NCBI RefSeq assembly: GCF_903944925.1
Contig: NZ_CAJATU010000136.1
Coordinates: 1-62,415, forward strand
Length of the DNA: 62,415 nucleotides
Source of the DNA: an uncultured Rhodopila sp.
Lineage (GTDB): Bacteria > Pseudomonadota > Alphaproteobacteria > Acetobacterales > Acetobacteraceae
Direction of reading: 5' to 3'
Numbering within the stretch: the first letter of the stretch is position 1; every line of letters begins with the position of its first letter. Below are positions 28,466 to 37,817 of this stretch, piece by piece. The notes beneath the pieces were generated by a model. The model saw only the letters and a program-made list of their open reading frames with translations, was not told the DNA's origin and did no database searches. The translations under genes were made by a program, and so were the position numbers.

Positions 28466-28804
28466 GGAGCGGCGCTTTCCTGATCGCCGAAGCGAGTTAT
28501 CCGCAGATATTTTGCTTCAAACACGTGTTTGTTAACCTTTCGTCAATATTTTGGCCTTACATAGGACTTCGGCGCCGCTGTGGCGGTGTCCTGTTTCCTC
28601 CCCGAAAGTCGCGCCGCACAGCGCGCGACCACCTTACGGCGGTGCGGCCCTCCCCCGGCTGCACCGCCCTTTTTTTACCTTGGCCGCCGCCGCTGTCGAT
28701 GCCGCCCGCATCAGCCGATTCGCCGGACGATACTTCCGCGCGCGGCCGTGCTACGACTCCCGTCCGGCCGCCAACGAGCGACCAGCGCGGGCTGAGGAAT
28801 GGGA
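28466..28804. other. Divergent regulatory region
   Basis: This stretch separates the CoA-transferase gene (minus) from the alpha/beta-hydrolase gene (plus). The part next to the CoA-transferase gene is AT-rich and contains the palindrome listed separately. The rest has a run of open frames without conserved product. Confidence 0.5.
28518..28531. promoter_or_regulatory. 14-bp palindrome, candidate repressor operator
   Basis: CAAACACGTGTTTG is a perfect palindrome 53 bp upstream of the CoA-transferase start codon, in an AT-rich patch. TetR-family regulators of acyl-CoA metabolism use operators of this type. A few 14-bp palindromes are expected by chance in a window this size, so position is the main support. 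Confidence 0.35.
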
Positions 28805-29695
28805 ATGAACCAGGCGATCCTGACGGGCCCCGGCCCGACCTCACGGGTGTTTTTCTCGCAACGGCTGCGGCTGCACTACGTCGATTGGGGCAACCCCGGC
28901 GCACCGCCGCTGATCCTGTTGCATGGCGGCCGGGATCACTGCCGCAACTGGGACTGGGTGGCGGCCGATTTGCGCAAGACCTACCATGTGATCTGTCCCG
29001 ACCTGCGCGGACACGGCGATTCGGCCTGGCAGCTCTCCGGCGGCTACTCGATGTCGGGCTTTATCTATGACCTGGCGCAGTTGATCCACCAGCAGAGCCT
29101 GGCTCCGGTCAGGATCGTCGGCCACTCGCTCGGCGGCAACATCGCGCTCCGCTACAGCGGCGTCTACCCGGAGAAGGTGCACCGGCTGGTGGCGATCGAG
29201 GGACTCGGCCCCGGTCCGAAATCGCATGTCGAGGCGGACCGCAAGTCGATCTCCGAGCGGATGCGAACCTGGATCGAGGAGCAGCGGACGATCTCCGGCC
29301 GCCAGCCGCGCCGCTATCCCACCATGGAAGCCGCCTATGCGCGCATGCAGGAAGAGAACAAGCACCTGACGCCGGAGCAAGCCCGGCACCTGACGCAGCA
29401 TGGCGTCAACCAGAATGAGGACGGGACCTATAGCTGGAAGTTCGACCACTACGTCCGGCTGTGGCCGCCCTATGACATGACGCGCGACGCCATCGCCGCG
29501 CTGTGGGAATCGATCACCTGCCCGACCCTGCTGGTCTACGGCAACGAGAGCTGGGCGAAGCACCCCGAGGACGACGGGCGGCTGGCCTGTTTCAGGAATG
29601 CGCGCGTGTTGCCGGTGGCGAAGGCCGGACATTGGGCCCACCACGACCAACTCGACCTCTTCCTGCGGGAGGTCCGCGCTTTCCTGGCGGATTGA
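28805..29695 (+). CDS. Alpha/beta-hydrolase
   Basis: This is a 296-residue alpha/beta-fold hydrolase. The oxyanion HGGRDH region (LILLHGGRDHCRNWDWV), the nucleophile elbow VGHSLGGNIALRY, the acid residue region LLVYGNESWAKH and the terminal His in AGHWAHHDQLD are all recognisable. The family includes esterases, epoxide hydrolases and haloalkane dehalogenases; the Ser nucleophile suggests an esterase or lipase-like enzyme. The ATG at 28805 is preferred to the one at 28799 because GAGG lies 8 nt upstream of it. Confidence 0.87.
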   Translation: MNQAILTGPGPTSRVFFSQRLRLHYVDWGNPGAPPLILLHGGRDHCRNWDWVAADLRKTYHVICPDLRGHGDSAWQLSGGYSMSGFIYDLAQLIHQQSLAPVRIVGHSLGGNIALRYSGVYPEKVHRLVAIEGLGPGPKSHVEADRKSISERMRTWIEEQRTISGRQPRRYPTMEAAYARMQEENKHLTPEQARHLTQHGVNQNEDGTYSWKFDHYVRLWPPYDMTRDAIAALWESITCPTLLVYGNESWAKHPEDDGRLACFRNARVLPVAKAGHWAHHDQLDLFLREVRAFLAD

Positions 29696-29774
29696 TTGCG
29701 GTTGCGCTTTCGTTGCTGTAGAGCAATCCCGATGCAGTCCGCCTGCTTTTCCCAGCGGGCCAAATCGCGACGCC

Positions 29775-31610
29775 ATGCAGCCCGAACCAGTCACCGTGAT
29801 TGCCCAGCCAGCCAGTGACTTCAAGCGTTCGGCGACGCGGCAGGCGTCGCGCGTCAGCCGGATGATTGCCGGCATCGCGCTGGCCCTGGCGCTGCTGATG
29901 TGGTGCTTCATCGCCTGGTCGGTTTGGTCAGAGAACGAGACCGCGCTGCTGAACGGCCGTATCCAGGCCTACAACCTGACCGCGGCGTTCGCCAACGAGC
30001 TGTCGCTGCGGTTCGATGCCGTCGATGCCCGGTTCCGCGCGATCGCCGCCATCGCCAGGGCCGTGCCGCCGAGCCCGCAGGATACGGAGCGACTTGCCCG
30101 GGAAATCCCGGCGGTGGTCGATGCCGGCACCGGCGTGCGCATCGTCGGACCGGACGGGCGCCTGCTGTTTTCGACCCGCAAGCCGGACAAGGGACCGGCC
30201 GACTACAGCGCGCAGCCTCAGTTCATCGAGCACCGGAGCGATGCCGCCGCCGGCCTGTTGCTCGACGCGCCGGCCCCGGCCGCGAGCGCCGCGGACTTCC
30301 GGGTCGCGGTCAGCAAGCGGCTGGAAACCGCCGACGGCGGTTTCGCCGGAGAGGTCGTGCTGCTGCTGCCGGCGGAAAGCCTGATCCGCCTCAATCGCGA
30401 GATCGACATCGGCTATCGCGGCGCGGTGGTTATCGCCGGTCTCGACGGTATTGTTCGGGCGGGCTACGACCGCGACCACCCGGACGGTTCGGCCGGCATC
30501 GGCATCGATTTGCGCGGCGCGCCGTATCCCGACAGCCTCGGGCCGGGCAGCGTGGCCTACTATGTCCGCATCGCCAGATTCGACGGCATAGAGCGGATGG
30601 TTGGCATTCGCCGTCTTGCCCGATACCCGGCGAACGTGCTCGTCGCGCTGGACCTCAACGACGTGCTCGGGCCGGTGCGCGCCCATCTGTGGTTCGTCGG
30701 CATGGTGGGACTCGGCGCGACGGTGCTGATTGGCGCGCTGAGCCTGCTGCTGGTGCGGGAGGTCTGGCGGCGGACCCGGCGGGAGATCGAGCTGTCGTTC
30801 GATCGTGATCGCCTTGCCCTGGCGCAGGCGCAGATCGAAGGCGATCGCGCCCGGCTGGCGGAAACGAACCGGGAGCTGATGGCGAGCAAGGACAGCGCCG
30901 ATGCGGCGAACCGGGCGAAGTCGCAGTTCCTGGCGCACATGAGCCATGAGTTGCGGACTCCCCTGCATGCCATCATCGGGTTTTCCGAGCTGATCAAGGA
31001 TCAGGCCCCGTCCGGTCCGGGATCGCCGCCGATTGCCGGATACGCGCGCGACATCTGGACCTCCGGGCGGCATCTGCTGGAGCTGATCAACTCGATCCTC
31101 GACATTTCCAAGATCGAGTCGGGAACGGCTTCGCTGGCCGAGACGGTGTTCTCCGTCGAGGATCTGGCGCGGGCCAGCCTGATCTCCGTGCGCTCCCAGG
31201 CCGGGGCGCGCGGCATCGCGATCGACGTCAAGCTGCCGGACGGACGGCCGAAGGTCTGGGCGGACCGCACCCGGCTGCAGCAGGTGCTGATCAACCTGCT
31301 GTCCAACGCGGTGAAGTTCACGCCCGACAACGGCCGGATCGTCCTGGCAGTACGGAAGCACGAGAGCGGTGAGCTCGAACTGTCGGTGACCGACAGCGGC
31401 ATCGGCATGACCGAGGCCGATATCGAGGTGGCTTTGGTGCCGTTCGGGCAAGTGGATAACAGCCTGTCGCGCTCGTTCGAGGGCACCGGGCTGGGGTTGC
31501 CGCTGGCACTCCGGTTGACCGAACTGCATGGCGGCCGGCTGGAGCTGAAAAGCAGCAAGGGGCAAGGCACGGTCGCAACGGTTACCTTGCCGGCCGAGCG
31601 GACCCGGTAA
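29775..31610 (+). CDS. Membrane sensor histidine kinase
   Basis: The 611-residue protein has a transmembrane helix at about residues 30-52 (IAGIALALALLMWCFIAWSV), a Cache-like periplasmic sensor of about 260 residues, a second transmembrane helix (LWFVGMVGLGATVLIGALSL), a coiled coil and then HisKA (phospho-acceptor His391 in HMSHELRTPLHAIIGF) and HATPase_c with N box NLLSNAVKFTP, G1 DSGIGM and G2 GTGLGLPLA. No receiver domain is fused and no response-regulator gene is adjacent, so it is an orphan kinase. The start at 29775 (MQPEPVTVIAQ) gives a sensible cytoplasmic N-terminus; the longer upstream frame is not protein-like. Confidence 0.92.
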   Translation: MQPEPVTVIAQPASDFKRSATRQASRVSRMIAGIALALALLMWCFIAWSVWSENETALLNGRIQAYNLTAAFANELSLRFDAVDARFRAIAAIARAVPPSPQDTERLAREIPAVVDAGTGVRIVGPDGRLLFSTRKPDKGPADYSAQPQFIEHRSDAAAGLLLDAPAPAASAADFRVAVSKRLETADGGFAGEVVLLLPAESLIRLNREIDIGYRGAVVIAGLDGIVRAGYDRDHPDGSAGIGIDLRGAPYPDSLGPGSVAYYVRIARFDGIERMVGIRRLARYPANVLVALDLNDVLGPVRAHLWFVGMVGLGATVLIGALSLLLVREVWRRTRREIELSFDRDRLALAQAQIEGDRARLAETNRELMASKDSADAANRAKSQFLAHMSHELRTPLHAIIGFSELIKDQAPSGPGSPPIAGYARDIWTSGRHLLELINSILDISKIESGTASLAETVFSVEDLARASLISVRSQAGARGIAIDVKLPDGRPKVWADRTRLQQVLINLLSNAVKFTPDNGRIVLAVRKHESGELELSVTDSGIGMTEADIEVALVPFGQVDNSLSRSFEGTGLGLPLALRLTELHGGRLELKSSKGQGTVATVTLPAERTR

Positions 31611-31704
31611 GCGCCGGGCCGATGGATGAAGGCAATGACCAGACCGCTCTTGACGTGCCTGGCAATAACGAAATCCTGTCACGAACGGCGGCGGGAGGCG
31701 CGTC

Positions 31705-32595
31705 ATGATCATTGTGTTCGGCTCTATCAACCTCGACCTGATCTTTAGCCTGCCGAAGATCCCGGCGGCCGGCGAAACCGTGCTTGGTCCCGCAACCCGG
31801 ATCGAGCCCGGCGGCAAAGGCGCGAATCAGGCGGTGGCGGCGGCGCGGGACGGCGCTGCCGTGCTGATGGCGGGTGCTGTGGGCGGCGATGCGCTCGGGG
31901 CCGGCGCGCTGGTGCTGCTGCGCGATTCGGGGGTGGACCTGGACCGCGTGGCCCGGGTCGATGCCAGCACCGGCTGCGCGGCGATCACCGTCGATCCCGC
32001 CGGCAACAATGCCATCGCCGTCGGCTCCGGGGCCAATTTGCTGGCGCGGGCGGCGCAGATCGAGGATGCGGTGCTCGGCTCCGGCGCGACGCTGGTGCTG
32101 CAGATGGAGGTGTCCGCGGCGGAGACCGCGGCGCTGATTGAACGGGCGCGAGGCAGCGGCGCACGCATCGTGCTGAACCTGGCACCCGCCGCGCCATTGC
32201 CGGAGGCGGCTTTGCGCGCGGTCGATGTGCTGGTGGTGAATGCGTCCGAGGGCGCCTGGCTGGCGGCGCAGCTGGGCTGCGACGCCTCGGCCGAATCGTT
32301 GCAGCGGCGGTTGGGCGGCCCCGCCGTGGTGGTGACCCGCGGCGAGGCGGGGGCGGAGATCGCTGAACCGGACGCGGCGTGGCACGAACCGGCGGTGCCG
32401 GTCAAAGCGCTCGACACGACGGCGGCGGGCGATTGTTTTGTCGGTGTCATGGCGCAGCGGCTGGACCAGGGGCGCTCGCTGCGCGAAGCGGTCCACCGTG
32501 CCGGCGCCGCCGCTGCGCTGTGCTGCACGCGGCGCGGCAGCCAGGGCAGCATTCCGGGGCAGGCTGAAACCGACGCTTTCATTGCCGGTGGCTGA
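31705..32595 (+). CDS. rbsK: Ribokinase (PfkB family)
   Basis: The protein has both PfkB signatures: the N-terminal PGGKGANQAVAAARDGA glycine motif with the substrate Asn/Asp pair in GSINLDLI, and the C-terminal DTTAAGDCFVGVMA anion-hole and catalytic-base motif. Overall it matches ribokinases, which phosphorylate ribose to ribose-5-phosphate. At 296 residues it is slightly short but complete. No ribose transporter is nearby. Another pentose/nucleoside specificity is possible. Confidence 0.87.
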   Translation: MIIVFGSINLDLIFSLPKIPAAGETVLGPATRIEPGGKGANQAVAAARDGAAVLMAGAVGGDALGAGALVLLRDSGVDLDRVARVDASTGCAAITVDPAGNNAIAVGSGANLLARAAQIEDAVLGSGATLVLQMEVSAAETAALIERARGSGARIVLNLAPAAPLPEAALRAVDVLVVNASEGAWLAAQLGCDASAESLQRRLGGPAVVVTRGEAGAEIAEPDAAWHEPAVPVKALDTTAAGDCFVGVMAQRLDQGRSLREAVHRAGAAAALCCTRRGSQGSIPGQAETDAFIAGG

Positions 32596-32649
32596 ACGCT
32601 TCGGACGCCCGGTTGATTAGTCCCGGGATCACCTGTAACCACTTTGGCA

Positions 32650-33396
32650 ATGGACCTCTCCCCCGCACCCGCATCGCTACCGGCCGATCGGCGGATCTAT
32701 GCCGTCGGGGATCTCCATGGGTGCGCCCGGCAACTGGCGGCGCTGCATGACCTGATCGCCGAGGATCTGGGCCGCCGCCCGATTGCCTCCGCCCTGCTGC
32801 TGCATATCGGCGACTTCGTCGATCGCGGCCCCGATTCGCGCGGCGTGATTGCCCGGCTGGTCGCGGGATCGCCCGTTCCCGGCGCCCAAATGGTCAACAT
32901 CCTGGGCAACCACGAAAGCACGATGCTCGAGGCGCTGGCCGGTGACAAAGCCGCCGCGACCGACTGGCTGTTCGCCGGCGGCAAGGCGGCGCTGGAAAGT
33001 TACGGCATCGATCCCGACTCGCCGCGCGGGCAATGGGCCGAACGGATCCCGGTCAGTCACCGCGGCTTCCTGCGCGCTTTGCCGCTGATCTACCGGGAGG
33101 GCGGCTACGCCTTCGTGCATGCCGGCGTCCGCCCCGGCATCCCGCTGATGGACCAGACCCGCGATGACCTGCTGCGCTCCCGCCAGCCATTCCTGTATTC
33201 GGAAGCGGATTTCGGCGCCGTGATCGTGCACGGGCACACCCCGGTAAAGGACCCCGTCGTCAGGCACAACCGCATCGCCATCGATACCGGCGCGGTATTC
33301 GGCGGCAAGCTGACCTGCCTGGTGCTGGAGGCCGACAGACTCGGCTTCCTGCAGGCGGACCCGGTGGACGCGCCGGTGCCGGTTGCGCATCGTTAA
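32650..33396 (+). CDS. PPP-family serine/threonine protein phosphatase-like metallophosphatase
   Basis: The order of metal-binding motifs is that of bacterial PPP phosphatases: YAVGDLHGCARQL, LHIGDFVDRGPDSRG, VNILGNHESTML, then FVHAGVRPG and VIVHGHTPVKDP. Substrates could be phosphoproteins or symmetrical dinucleotides; PrpA/ApaH-like functions are not separable here. The ATG at 32650 is chosen over a TTG two codons upstream. It precedes tatB by 94 nt. Confidence 0.87.
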   Translation: MDLSPAPASLPADRRIYAVGDLHGCARQLAALHDLIAEDLGRRPIASALLLHIGDFVDRGPDSRGVIARLVAGSPVPGAQMVNILGNHESTMLEALAGDKAAATDWLFAGGKAALESYGIDPDSPRGQWAERIPVSHRGFLRALPLIYREGGYAFVHAGVRPGIPLMDQTRDDLLRSRQPFLYSEADFGAVIVHGHTPVKDPVVRHNRIAIDTGAVFGGKLTCLVLEADRLGFLQADPVDAPVPVAHR

Positions 33397-33490
33397 TCCG
33401 CGTTGGGGTAATCCGGCGTTGACGCGCCGGGCAGTTCCCCGCACGCCCGCTTCCTGCTAGCTAGCGCGGCCCGGAGACATACACGTACCC

Positions 33491-34015
33491 ATGTTCGATT
33501 TTGCCTGGTCGGAAATCCTACTCATTGGTGTCGTGGCGCTCATCGCCATCGGCCCCAAGGACATGCCTGCCGCGATCCGCACCGTTTCCCGCGCGGTGAA
33601 GAAGGCGCGCCGCATGGCGGCCGAGTTCCAGACCCATGTCGATGAGATGGTGCGCGAGGCGGATCTGGGGGACGTGAGGAAGACGTTCAACGAAATCAGG
33701 AACTTCGATATCCCGGGCGCGCTGGAAAAGCACATCGATCCGGACCGGTCGTTGAGCAGGACGTTCGCGGAAGACCCGTTCAAGCCGGCCTATCCGGTGC
33801 CGGGCGAGGTCTCGACGCTGGATGAAGTGGCGGTCGCAGCCCAGGCGCTGCCGGAAGCCTTGCCGGCGCCCGTCGTGGTCGAACAGCCGCCGAAGCCGGA
33901 CGCTCCGGCGTTCATCCCGCCGGGCATGGTCCCGCCGCCGCCGCCGGTGATCGAGGCGGCTCACGCGGCCGCCGAGGCGCCGGCTTTCATTCCCCCCGGG
34001 GCAATCCGCCCCTGA
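33491..34015 (+). CDS. tatB: Sec-independent translocase protein TatB
   Basis: TatB forms the substrate-receptor complex with TatC in the inner membrane. MFDFAWSEILLIGVVALIAI is the typical short transmembrane helix, GPKDMPAAIRTVSRAVKKAR the hinge and amphipathic helix. The C-terminal half is a proline/alanine-rich tail with the repeated DAPAFIPPG and EAPAFIPPG. At 174 residues it is normal for alphaproteobacteria. tatC follows after 18 nt. tatA, often upstream, is absent here. Confidence 0.93.
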   Translation: MFDFAWSEILLIGVVALIAIGPKDMPAAIRTVSRAVKKARRMAAEFQTHVDEMVREADLGDVRKTFNEIRNFDIPGALEKHIDPDRSLSRTFAEDPFKPAYPVPGEVSTLDEVAVAAQALPEALPAPVVVEQPPKPDAPAFIPPGMVPPPPPVIEAAHAAAEAPAFIPPGAIRP

Positions 34016-34033
34016 CCCATCGGAACGCCTGAC

Positions 34034-34816
34034 GTGGCAAGACCGGAAGACGACCATATAGACGACAAGCCGATGCCGCTGCTCGATCACCTGATCGAGC
34101 TGCGCCGGCGGCTGATCTGGTCCGCCGCGGCGTTCCTGATCTGCTTCATGATCGCCTATTATTTCTCCAGCGCGCTGTACTATTTCCTGGCGGAGCCGCT
34201 GGCGACGGTGCTGCGGGAGCAGGGCAATCCGGACCCGCATCTGATCTACACCCAGCTGTATGAGGCGTTCTTCACCAAGATCAAGGTGGCCTTTTTCGGC
34301 GGCGCATTCGTGGCGTTTCCGGTGGTCGCCACGCAGATCTGGCTGTTCGTCGCGCCCGGGCTGTATCGCAGCGAAAAGAAGGCGTTGTTGCCGTTCCTGG
34401 CGGCGACTCCGATCCTGTTCCTGCTGGGTGCGGCGCTGGCGTACTACTTCGTGTTCCCGTTCGCCTGGCGGTTTTTCGCCAGCTTCCAGACCGCGACCGG
34501 CGGCGGCGGCATGCCGATAGAGCTGCTGCCGCGGGTCAGCGAGTATCTGGACCTGGTGATGAAGCTGATCTTCGCGTTCGGCATCACCTTCCAGCTTCCG
34601 GTGGCTTTGACCTTGCTGGCGAAGGTGGGGATCGTCAGCTCGGCGCAACTGCGGAAGTTCCGGCGCTATGCCTACGTGGGGATGTTCATCGTCGCGGCGA
34701 TCCTGGCACCTCCGGACGTGATTACGCAGACCGGCCTCGCGCTGCCGCTGATCGCTTTGTATGAAATATCCATCCTCAGCGCCCGCTGGGTTGAACCCAA
34801 GCCTGTAGAGATCTGA
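34034..34816 (+). CDS. tatC: Sec-independent translocase protein TatC
   Basis: TatC is the six-helix twin-arginine signal receptor. The hallmark N-terminus [20 protein letters not shown] is present, as are the periplasmic-loop segment [19 protein letters not shown] and the [20 protein letters not shown] region. It starts with GTG, has the usual length of 260 residues, and serS begins 3 nt after its stop, so tatB-tatC-serS is an operon as in many relatives. Confidence 0.95.
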   Translation: MARPEDDHIDDKPMPLLDHLIELRRRLIWSAAAFLICFMIAYYFSSALYYFLAEPLATVLREQGNPDPHLIYTQLYEAFFTKIKVAFFGGAFVAFPVVATQIWLFVAPGLYRSEKKALLPFLAATPILFLLGAALAYYFVFPFAWRFFASFQTATGGGGMPIELLPRVSEYLDLVMKLIFAFGITFQLPVALTLLAKVGIVSSAQLRKFRRYAYVGMFIVAAILAPPDVITQTGLALPLIALYEISILSARWVEPKPVEI

Positions 34817-34818
34817 CA

Positions 34819-36096
34819 ATGCACGATATTCGCGCGGTGCGCGCCGAACCGGCCGCTTTCGACGCGGCGATGGCGCGCCGCGGGCTGCCTCCGGTTGCCG
34901 ACAGCCTGCTCGCTTTGGACGCCGATCGGCGGGCGGCCCAGACGGCGTTGCAGGAGAAGCAGGCGCGGCGGAATGCGCTGGCCAAGGAGATCGGGGCGGG
35001 CAAGCGGGCCGGAGCGGACACCGCGGCGCTGGAGGCCGAGGCGACGGCACTGCGCGATGCGATGGACAGCCTGGAGACCCGGGTTCCGGAGCTGGATGCG
35101 GCGATCCGCGGCGCACTGGAGGTGCTGCCGAACATTTTGGACGCGTCGGTCCCGGACGGGCCGAACGAGACTGCGAACGTGGTGCTGAAGCAGTTCGGCA
35201 CACCGCGGGAGATGAATTTCACGCCGAAGCAACATTTTGAACTTGGCGAGGCGATGGAGATGATGGATTTCGCCACCGCCGCCAAGCTGGCGGGGGCGCG
35301 GTTCACCGTGCTGCGCGGAGGCCTGGCTCGGCTGGAGCGGGCACTGGGTCAGTTCATGCTGGACCTGCATACGCAGGAGCATGGCTATACCGAGTGCAGC
35401 ATGCCGTATCTGGTGAACGCGGCGGCGGTGTACGGGACCGGCAGCCTGCCGAAGTTCGAGGAGGATTTGTTCAAGACCACTGACGGCCGGTATCTGATCC
35501 CGACGGCCGAGGTGCCGCTGACGAACACGGTCGCAGGGGATATCGTGGCGGAGAAGCTGCTGCCGATACGGTTGACGGCGCTGACCGATTGCTATCGCAG
35601 CGAGGCGGGGTCTGCCGGCCGCGATACGCGGGGGATGCTGCGGCAGCACCAGTTCCGCAAGGTGGAGCTGGTTTCGATCACGCATCCCGACCAGAGCGTC
35701 GAGGAGCACGAGCGGATGACGCGGTGCGCGGAGACGGTGTTGGAGCGGCTGGAGTTGCCGTATCGGCGGATGCTGCTGTGTTCAGGGGATACCGGGTTTG
35801 CCTCGACGCGGACACATGACCTGGAGGTCTGGCTACCGGGGCAGCAGATGTTCCGCGAGATTTCGTCCTGCTCGAACTGCAAGGATTTCCAGGCGCGGCG
35901 GATGAATGCGCGGTTCCGCGGCGGGGCTGATGGGAAGACGGTGTCGCATGTGGATACGCTGAACGGGTCGGGGATCGCCGTGGGACGGGCGCTGATCGCG
36001 GTGATGGAGAATTACCAGCAGGCGGACGGCTCGATCGCGGTGCCGGAGGTGCTGCGGCCCTACCTGGGCGGGGCGGAATACATCGCCGGGGTATAA
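34819..36096 (+). CDS. serS: Seryl-tRNA synthetase
   Basis: SerRS charges tRNA-Ser. The N-terminal antiparallel coiled coil (about residues 28-105) is followed by the class II catalytic core: motif 2 [20 protein letters not shown] and motif 3 [20 protein letters not shown], with TAEVPLTN in between. Its length of 425 residues is standard. It is the last gene of the tatBC-serS operon. The gap beyond it contains copies of the dispersed palindromic repeat. Confidence 0.96.
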   Translation: MHDIRAVRAEPAAFDAAMARRGLPPVADSLLALDADRRAAQTALQEKQARRNALAKEIGAGKRAGADTAALEAEATALRDAMDSLETRVPELDAAIRGALEVLPNILDASVPDGPNETANVVLKQFGTPREMNFTPKQHFELGEAMEMMDFATAAKLAGARFTVLRGGLARLERALGQFMLDLHTQEHGYTECSMPYLVNAAAVYGTGSLPKFEEDLFKTTDGRYLIPTAEVPLTNTVAGDIVAEKLLPIRLTALTDCYRSEAGSAGRDTRGMLRQHQFRKVELVSITHPDQSVEEHERMTRCAETVLERLELPYRRMLLCSGDTGFASTRTHDLEVWLPGQQMFREISSCSNCKDFQARRMNARFRGGADGKTVSHVDTLNGSGIAVGRALIAVMENYQQADGSIAVPEVLRPYLGGAEYIAGV

Positions 36097-36127
36097 GTCC
36101 GGCGATGACGTTGACTCTCGGCCGCCG

Positions 36128-36222
36128 GCGCCTCTTCAGGCCGGCGAAGGTCGGCATCCACGCCTTTTTTCCGGGTAGACGAAGGCGTGGATGGCGGGCC
36201 TGCGCCCGCCATGACGATGGGG
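36128..36222. repeat. Dispersed palindromic repeat, copies B (inverted pair)
   Basis: Two halves face each other: CCGGCGAAGGTCGGCATCCA, CGCC and, after a short spacer, AAGGCGTGGATGGCGGGCCT, GCGCCCGCCATGACG. The core GGCGTGGATG is shared with 22.8 kb and 62.4 kb. The pair lies between the convergent serS and mepA-like genes, where it can form strong RNA hairpins. Confidence 0.65.
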
Positions 36223-36299
36223 CGCCCTGCCGACCGGTCCGCTGTCGACCGGCCCGACTTAAGGGCCGGCCATGACACGGAGTTGCCCGGCGAACTCTG

Positions 36300-37109
36300 T
36301 CACCCTCCCCCCGCCAGGATCGCCTTGCACGCCGCAGGGACGGCTGGCGGCTTGTGCGGCGCGGCGGGTGTGGCGGGCTTGGACGGCGCATCCAACTGGT
36401 CGAACCACCATTGCAGCGTTGCGTCGCAGCCATCCCCCGGCGGAGGCGGCGCGGCCTGCACGCACTCCGCCTGATCGGCCGGACAGCGAAACCGGATATG
36501 CATATGCGCAGCGTGGCCGTACCAGGGCCGGATCAGCCGCAGCCAGGAGCGGTCGCCGGTCACATCCCGGCAGAGCTGCTGCTTGATCGCCGGGTTCACC
36601 AGGATGCGGTCCACATCCGGCAGCCCGGCAGCCAACCGCAGCAGCGAAATCACCCGCGGCGACCAAACGCCCGGATCAATTCCGTGCCCGTCCGGCCGCA
36701 CCAGGCTGGTCAGTTCGGTCGTGTTCCGCTGCGCCGCCGTCAGCGTCGCCCGCGCCCGCATATCGAGGCCGACATCGGCGTCCAGGCCGATCTGATGGCT
36801 GACATGGCCGCCGGGCAGAGGGCCGCCGCGGGCGCGGGAGATGTCTTCGACCAGCAGTGTCGGCAATCCGGCGTCCCTCGCCTCGCGGCCGAATTGCTCC
36901 AGATCAGCGATCGTCTCGGGCGCGCCCCAGAACGCGCTGCGGTCGAGGTGGATGGTCTGGAACCCCGGCCCCTCGGGCGGCAGGCTGACGGCGCCCGCAA
37001 TGCAGCCGCCGGTGTTCGGGCCGCCGATGATGTGCAATGGACCCGGCGCCGGGCCGGCCGCCGCGAGAGTGAGGACCAGGAAGACGGCGGCACGCGCTGA
37101 AAAATTCAA
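36300..37109 (-). CDS. mepA: Penicillin-insensitive murein endopeptidase (MepA-like)
   Basis: MepA is a periplasmic LAS-family zinc peptidase cutting D-Ala-mDAP cross-links. It has a signal peptide (hydrophobic AAVFLVLTLAAAGPAPG) and the LAS ligands in GGHVSHQIGLDADVG and the terminal GHAAHMHIRFRCP. At 269 residues with a proline/alanine-rich tail it is normal. The start is TTG at 37109, and its TTGA overlaps the stop of the upstream wza-like gene, so both are translationally coupled. Placing a peptidoglycan hydrolase in an export operon suggests local opening of the wall for the polysaccharide export complex. Confidence 0.88.
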   Translation of the reverse strand: MNFSARAAVFLVLTLAAAGPAPGPLHIIGGPNTGGCIAGAVSLPPEGPGFQTIHLDRSAFWGAPETIADLEQFGREARDAGLPTLLVEDISRARGGPLPGGHVSHQIGLDADVGLDMRARATLTAAQRNTTELTSLVRPDGHGIDPGVWSPRVISLLRLAAGLPDVDRILVNPAIKQQLCRDVTGDRSWLRLIRPWYGHAAHMHIRFRCPADQAECVQAAPPPPGDGCDATLQWWFDQLDAPSKPATPAAPHKPPAVPAACKAILAGGG

Positions 37110-37657
37110 AACCTGCGCTCGAAGATGGTGATGACGTCACCCGGCTGAACGAAGCTCTGCCGGGTTGCCTTCCCTTCGGTCACGACTCCGTCGAGGGTCC
37201 GCACCACGGCAGCATAGTCCTCGATCGCCCGGTAGGTGAAGCCGCCTGCGACGGCCGCCGCCGTTACCACCGTCATGCCGGGCTGATACGCGTATTGCCC
37301 CGGCTTGCTGACCTCCCCCAGCACGAAAATCGGCCGGTAGGCGGTGACCTCGGCCACGACCGATGGCGCGCGCAGCATGTTCTCGTGCTGCAGCGCCGCG
37401 GTAACCTTCGCAGCCAGCGCCCGCGTGGAAAGCCCCGATGCCGGGATGGCGCCAATCAGCGGCAAGGCGATGGCGCCGCTGTCATCCACCCGGAACTCTC
37501 CGGTCGTCGCGTCTTCGCCGAACGTGATCACGCGGACGACGTCGCCGGGGCCGAGCCGATAGGCGCCCGGCGTGGGCGGTGGAAGGTCCGGCAGGCCGCG
37601 CCCAGGGGCGCAGGCACCGGCGAGCAGACAAAGAACAACCCGGGCGAGCAGGCGCAC
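37106..37657 (-). CDS. Short Wza-like polysaccharide export lipoprotein
   Basis: The 183-residue precursor has a lipoprotein signal (VVLCLLAGACAPG). The mature protein contains the Poly_export domain (YRLGPGDVVRVITFGEDATT, GEFRVDDSGAIALPLIG) and one SLBB-type domain (IFVLGEVSKPGQYAYQPGMT). It is much shorter than Wza of E. coli and lacks the C-terminal outer-membrane helix, as is typical of the compact export proteins in alphaproteobacteria. The frame starts with GTG and shows no strong ribosome-binding site. It heads the wza-mepA unit; the Wzc-like gene is divergent. Confidence 0.88.
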   Translation of the reverse strand: MRLLARVVLCLLAGACAPGRGLPDLPPPTPGAYRLGPGDVVRVITFGEDATTGEFRVDDSGAIALPLIGAIPASGLSTRALAAKVTAALQHENMLRAPSVVAEVTAYRPIFVLGEVSKPGQYAYQPGMTVVTAAAVAGGFTYRAIEDYAAVVRTLDGVVTEGKATRQSFVQPGDVITIFERRF

Positions 37658-37786
37658 AGTGGAGAGAACCCTGTTTTAGGGTTGCGGGGGACAGCGCCGG
37701 ATTTCCGGCCAAGCCCTCCATACCAGCCAAGTGCTTAATTTTCGGTTAACGACGCGGAGAAATTTGCCGACAGACGTCCTCAGAAG

Positions 37787-37812
37787 TGGCTGGCCCGCGA
37801 GCGGGCCAGCCA
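37787..37812. repeat. Perfect 12-bp inverted repeat (hairpin)
   Basis: TGGCTGGCCCGC and GCGGGCCAGCCA are separated by GA. The structure lies 5 nt downstream of the stop codon of the small minus-strand peptide gene and about 130 nt upstream of the wza-like gene. No T-run follows on either strand. Confidence 0.75.
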
Positions 37813-37817
37813 ACCTC

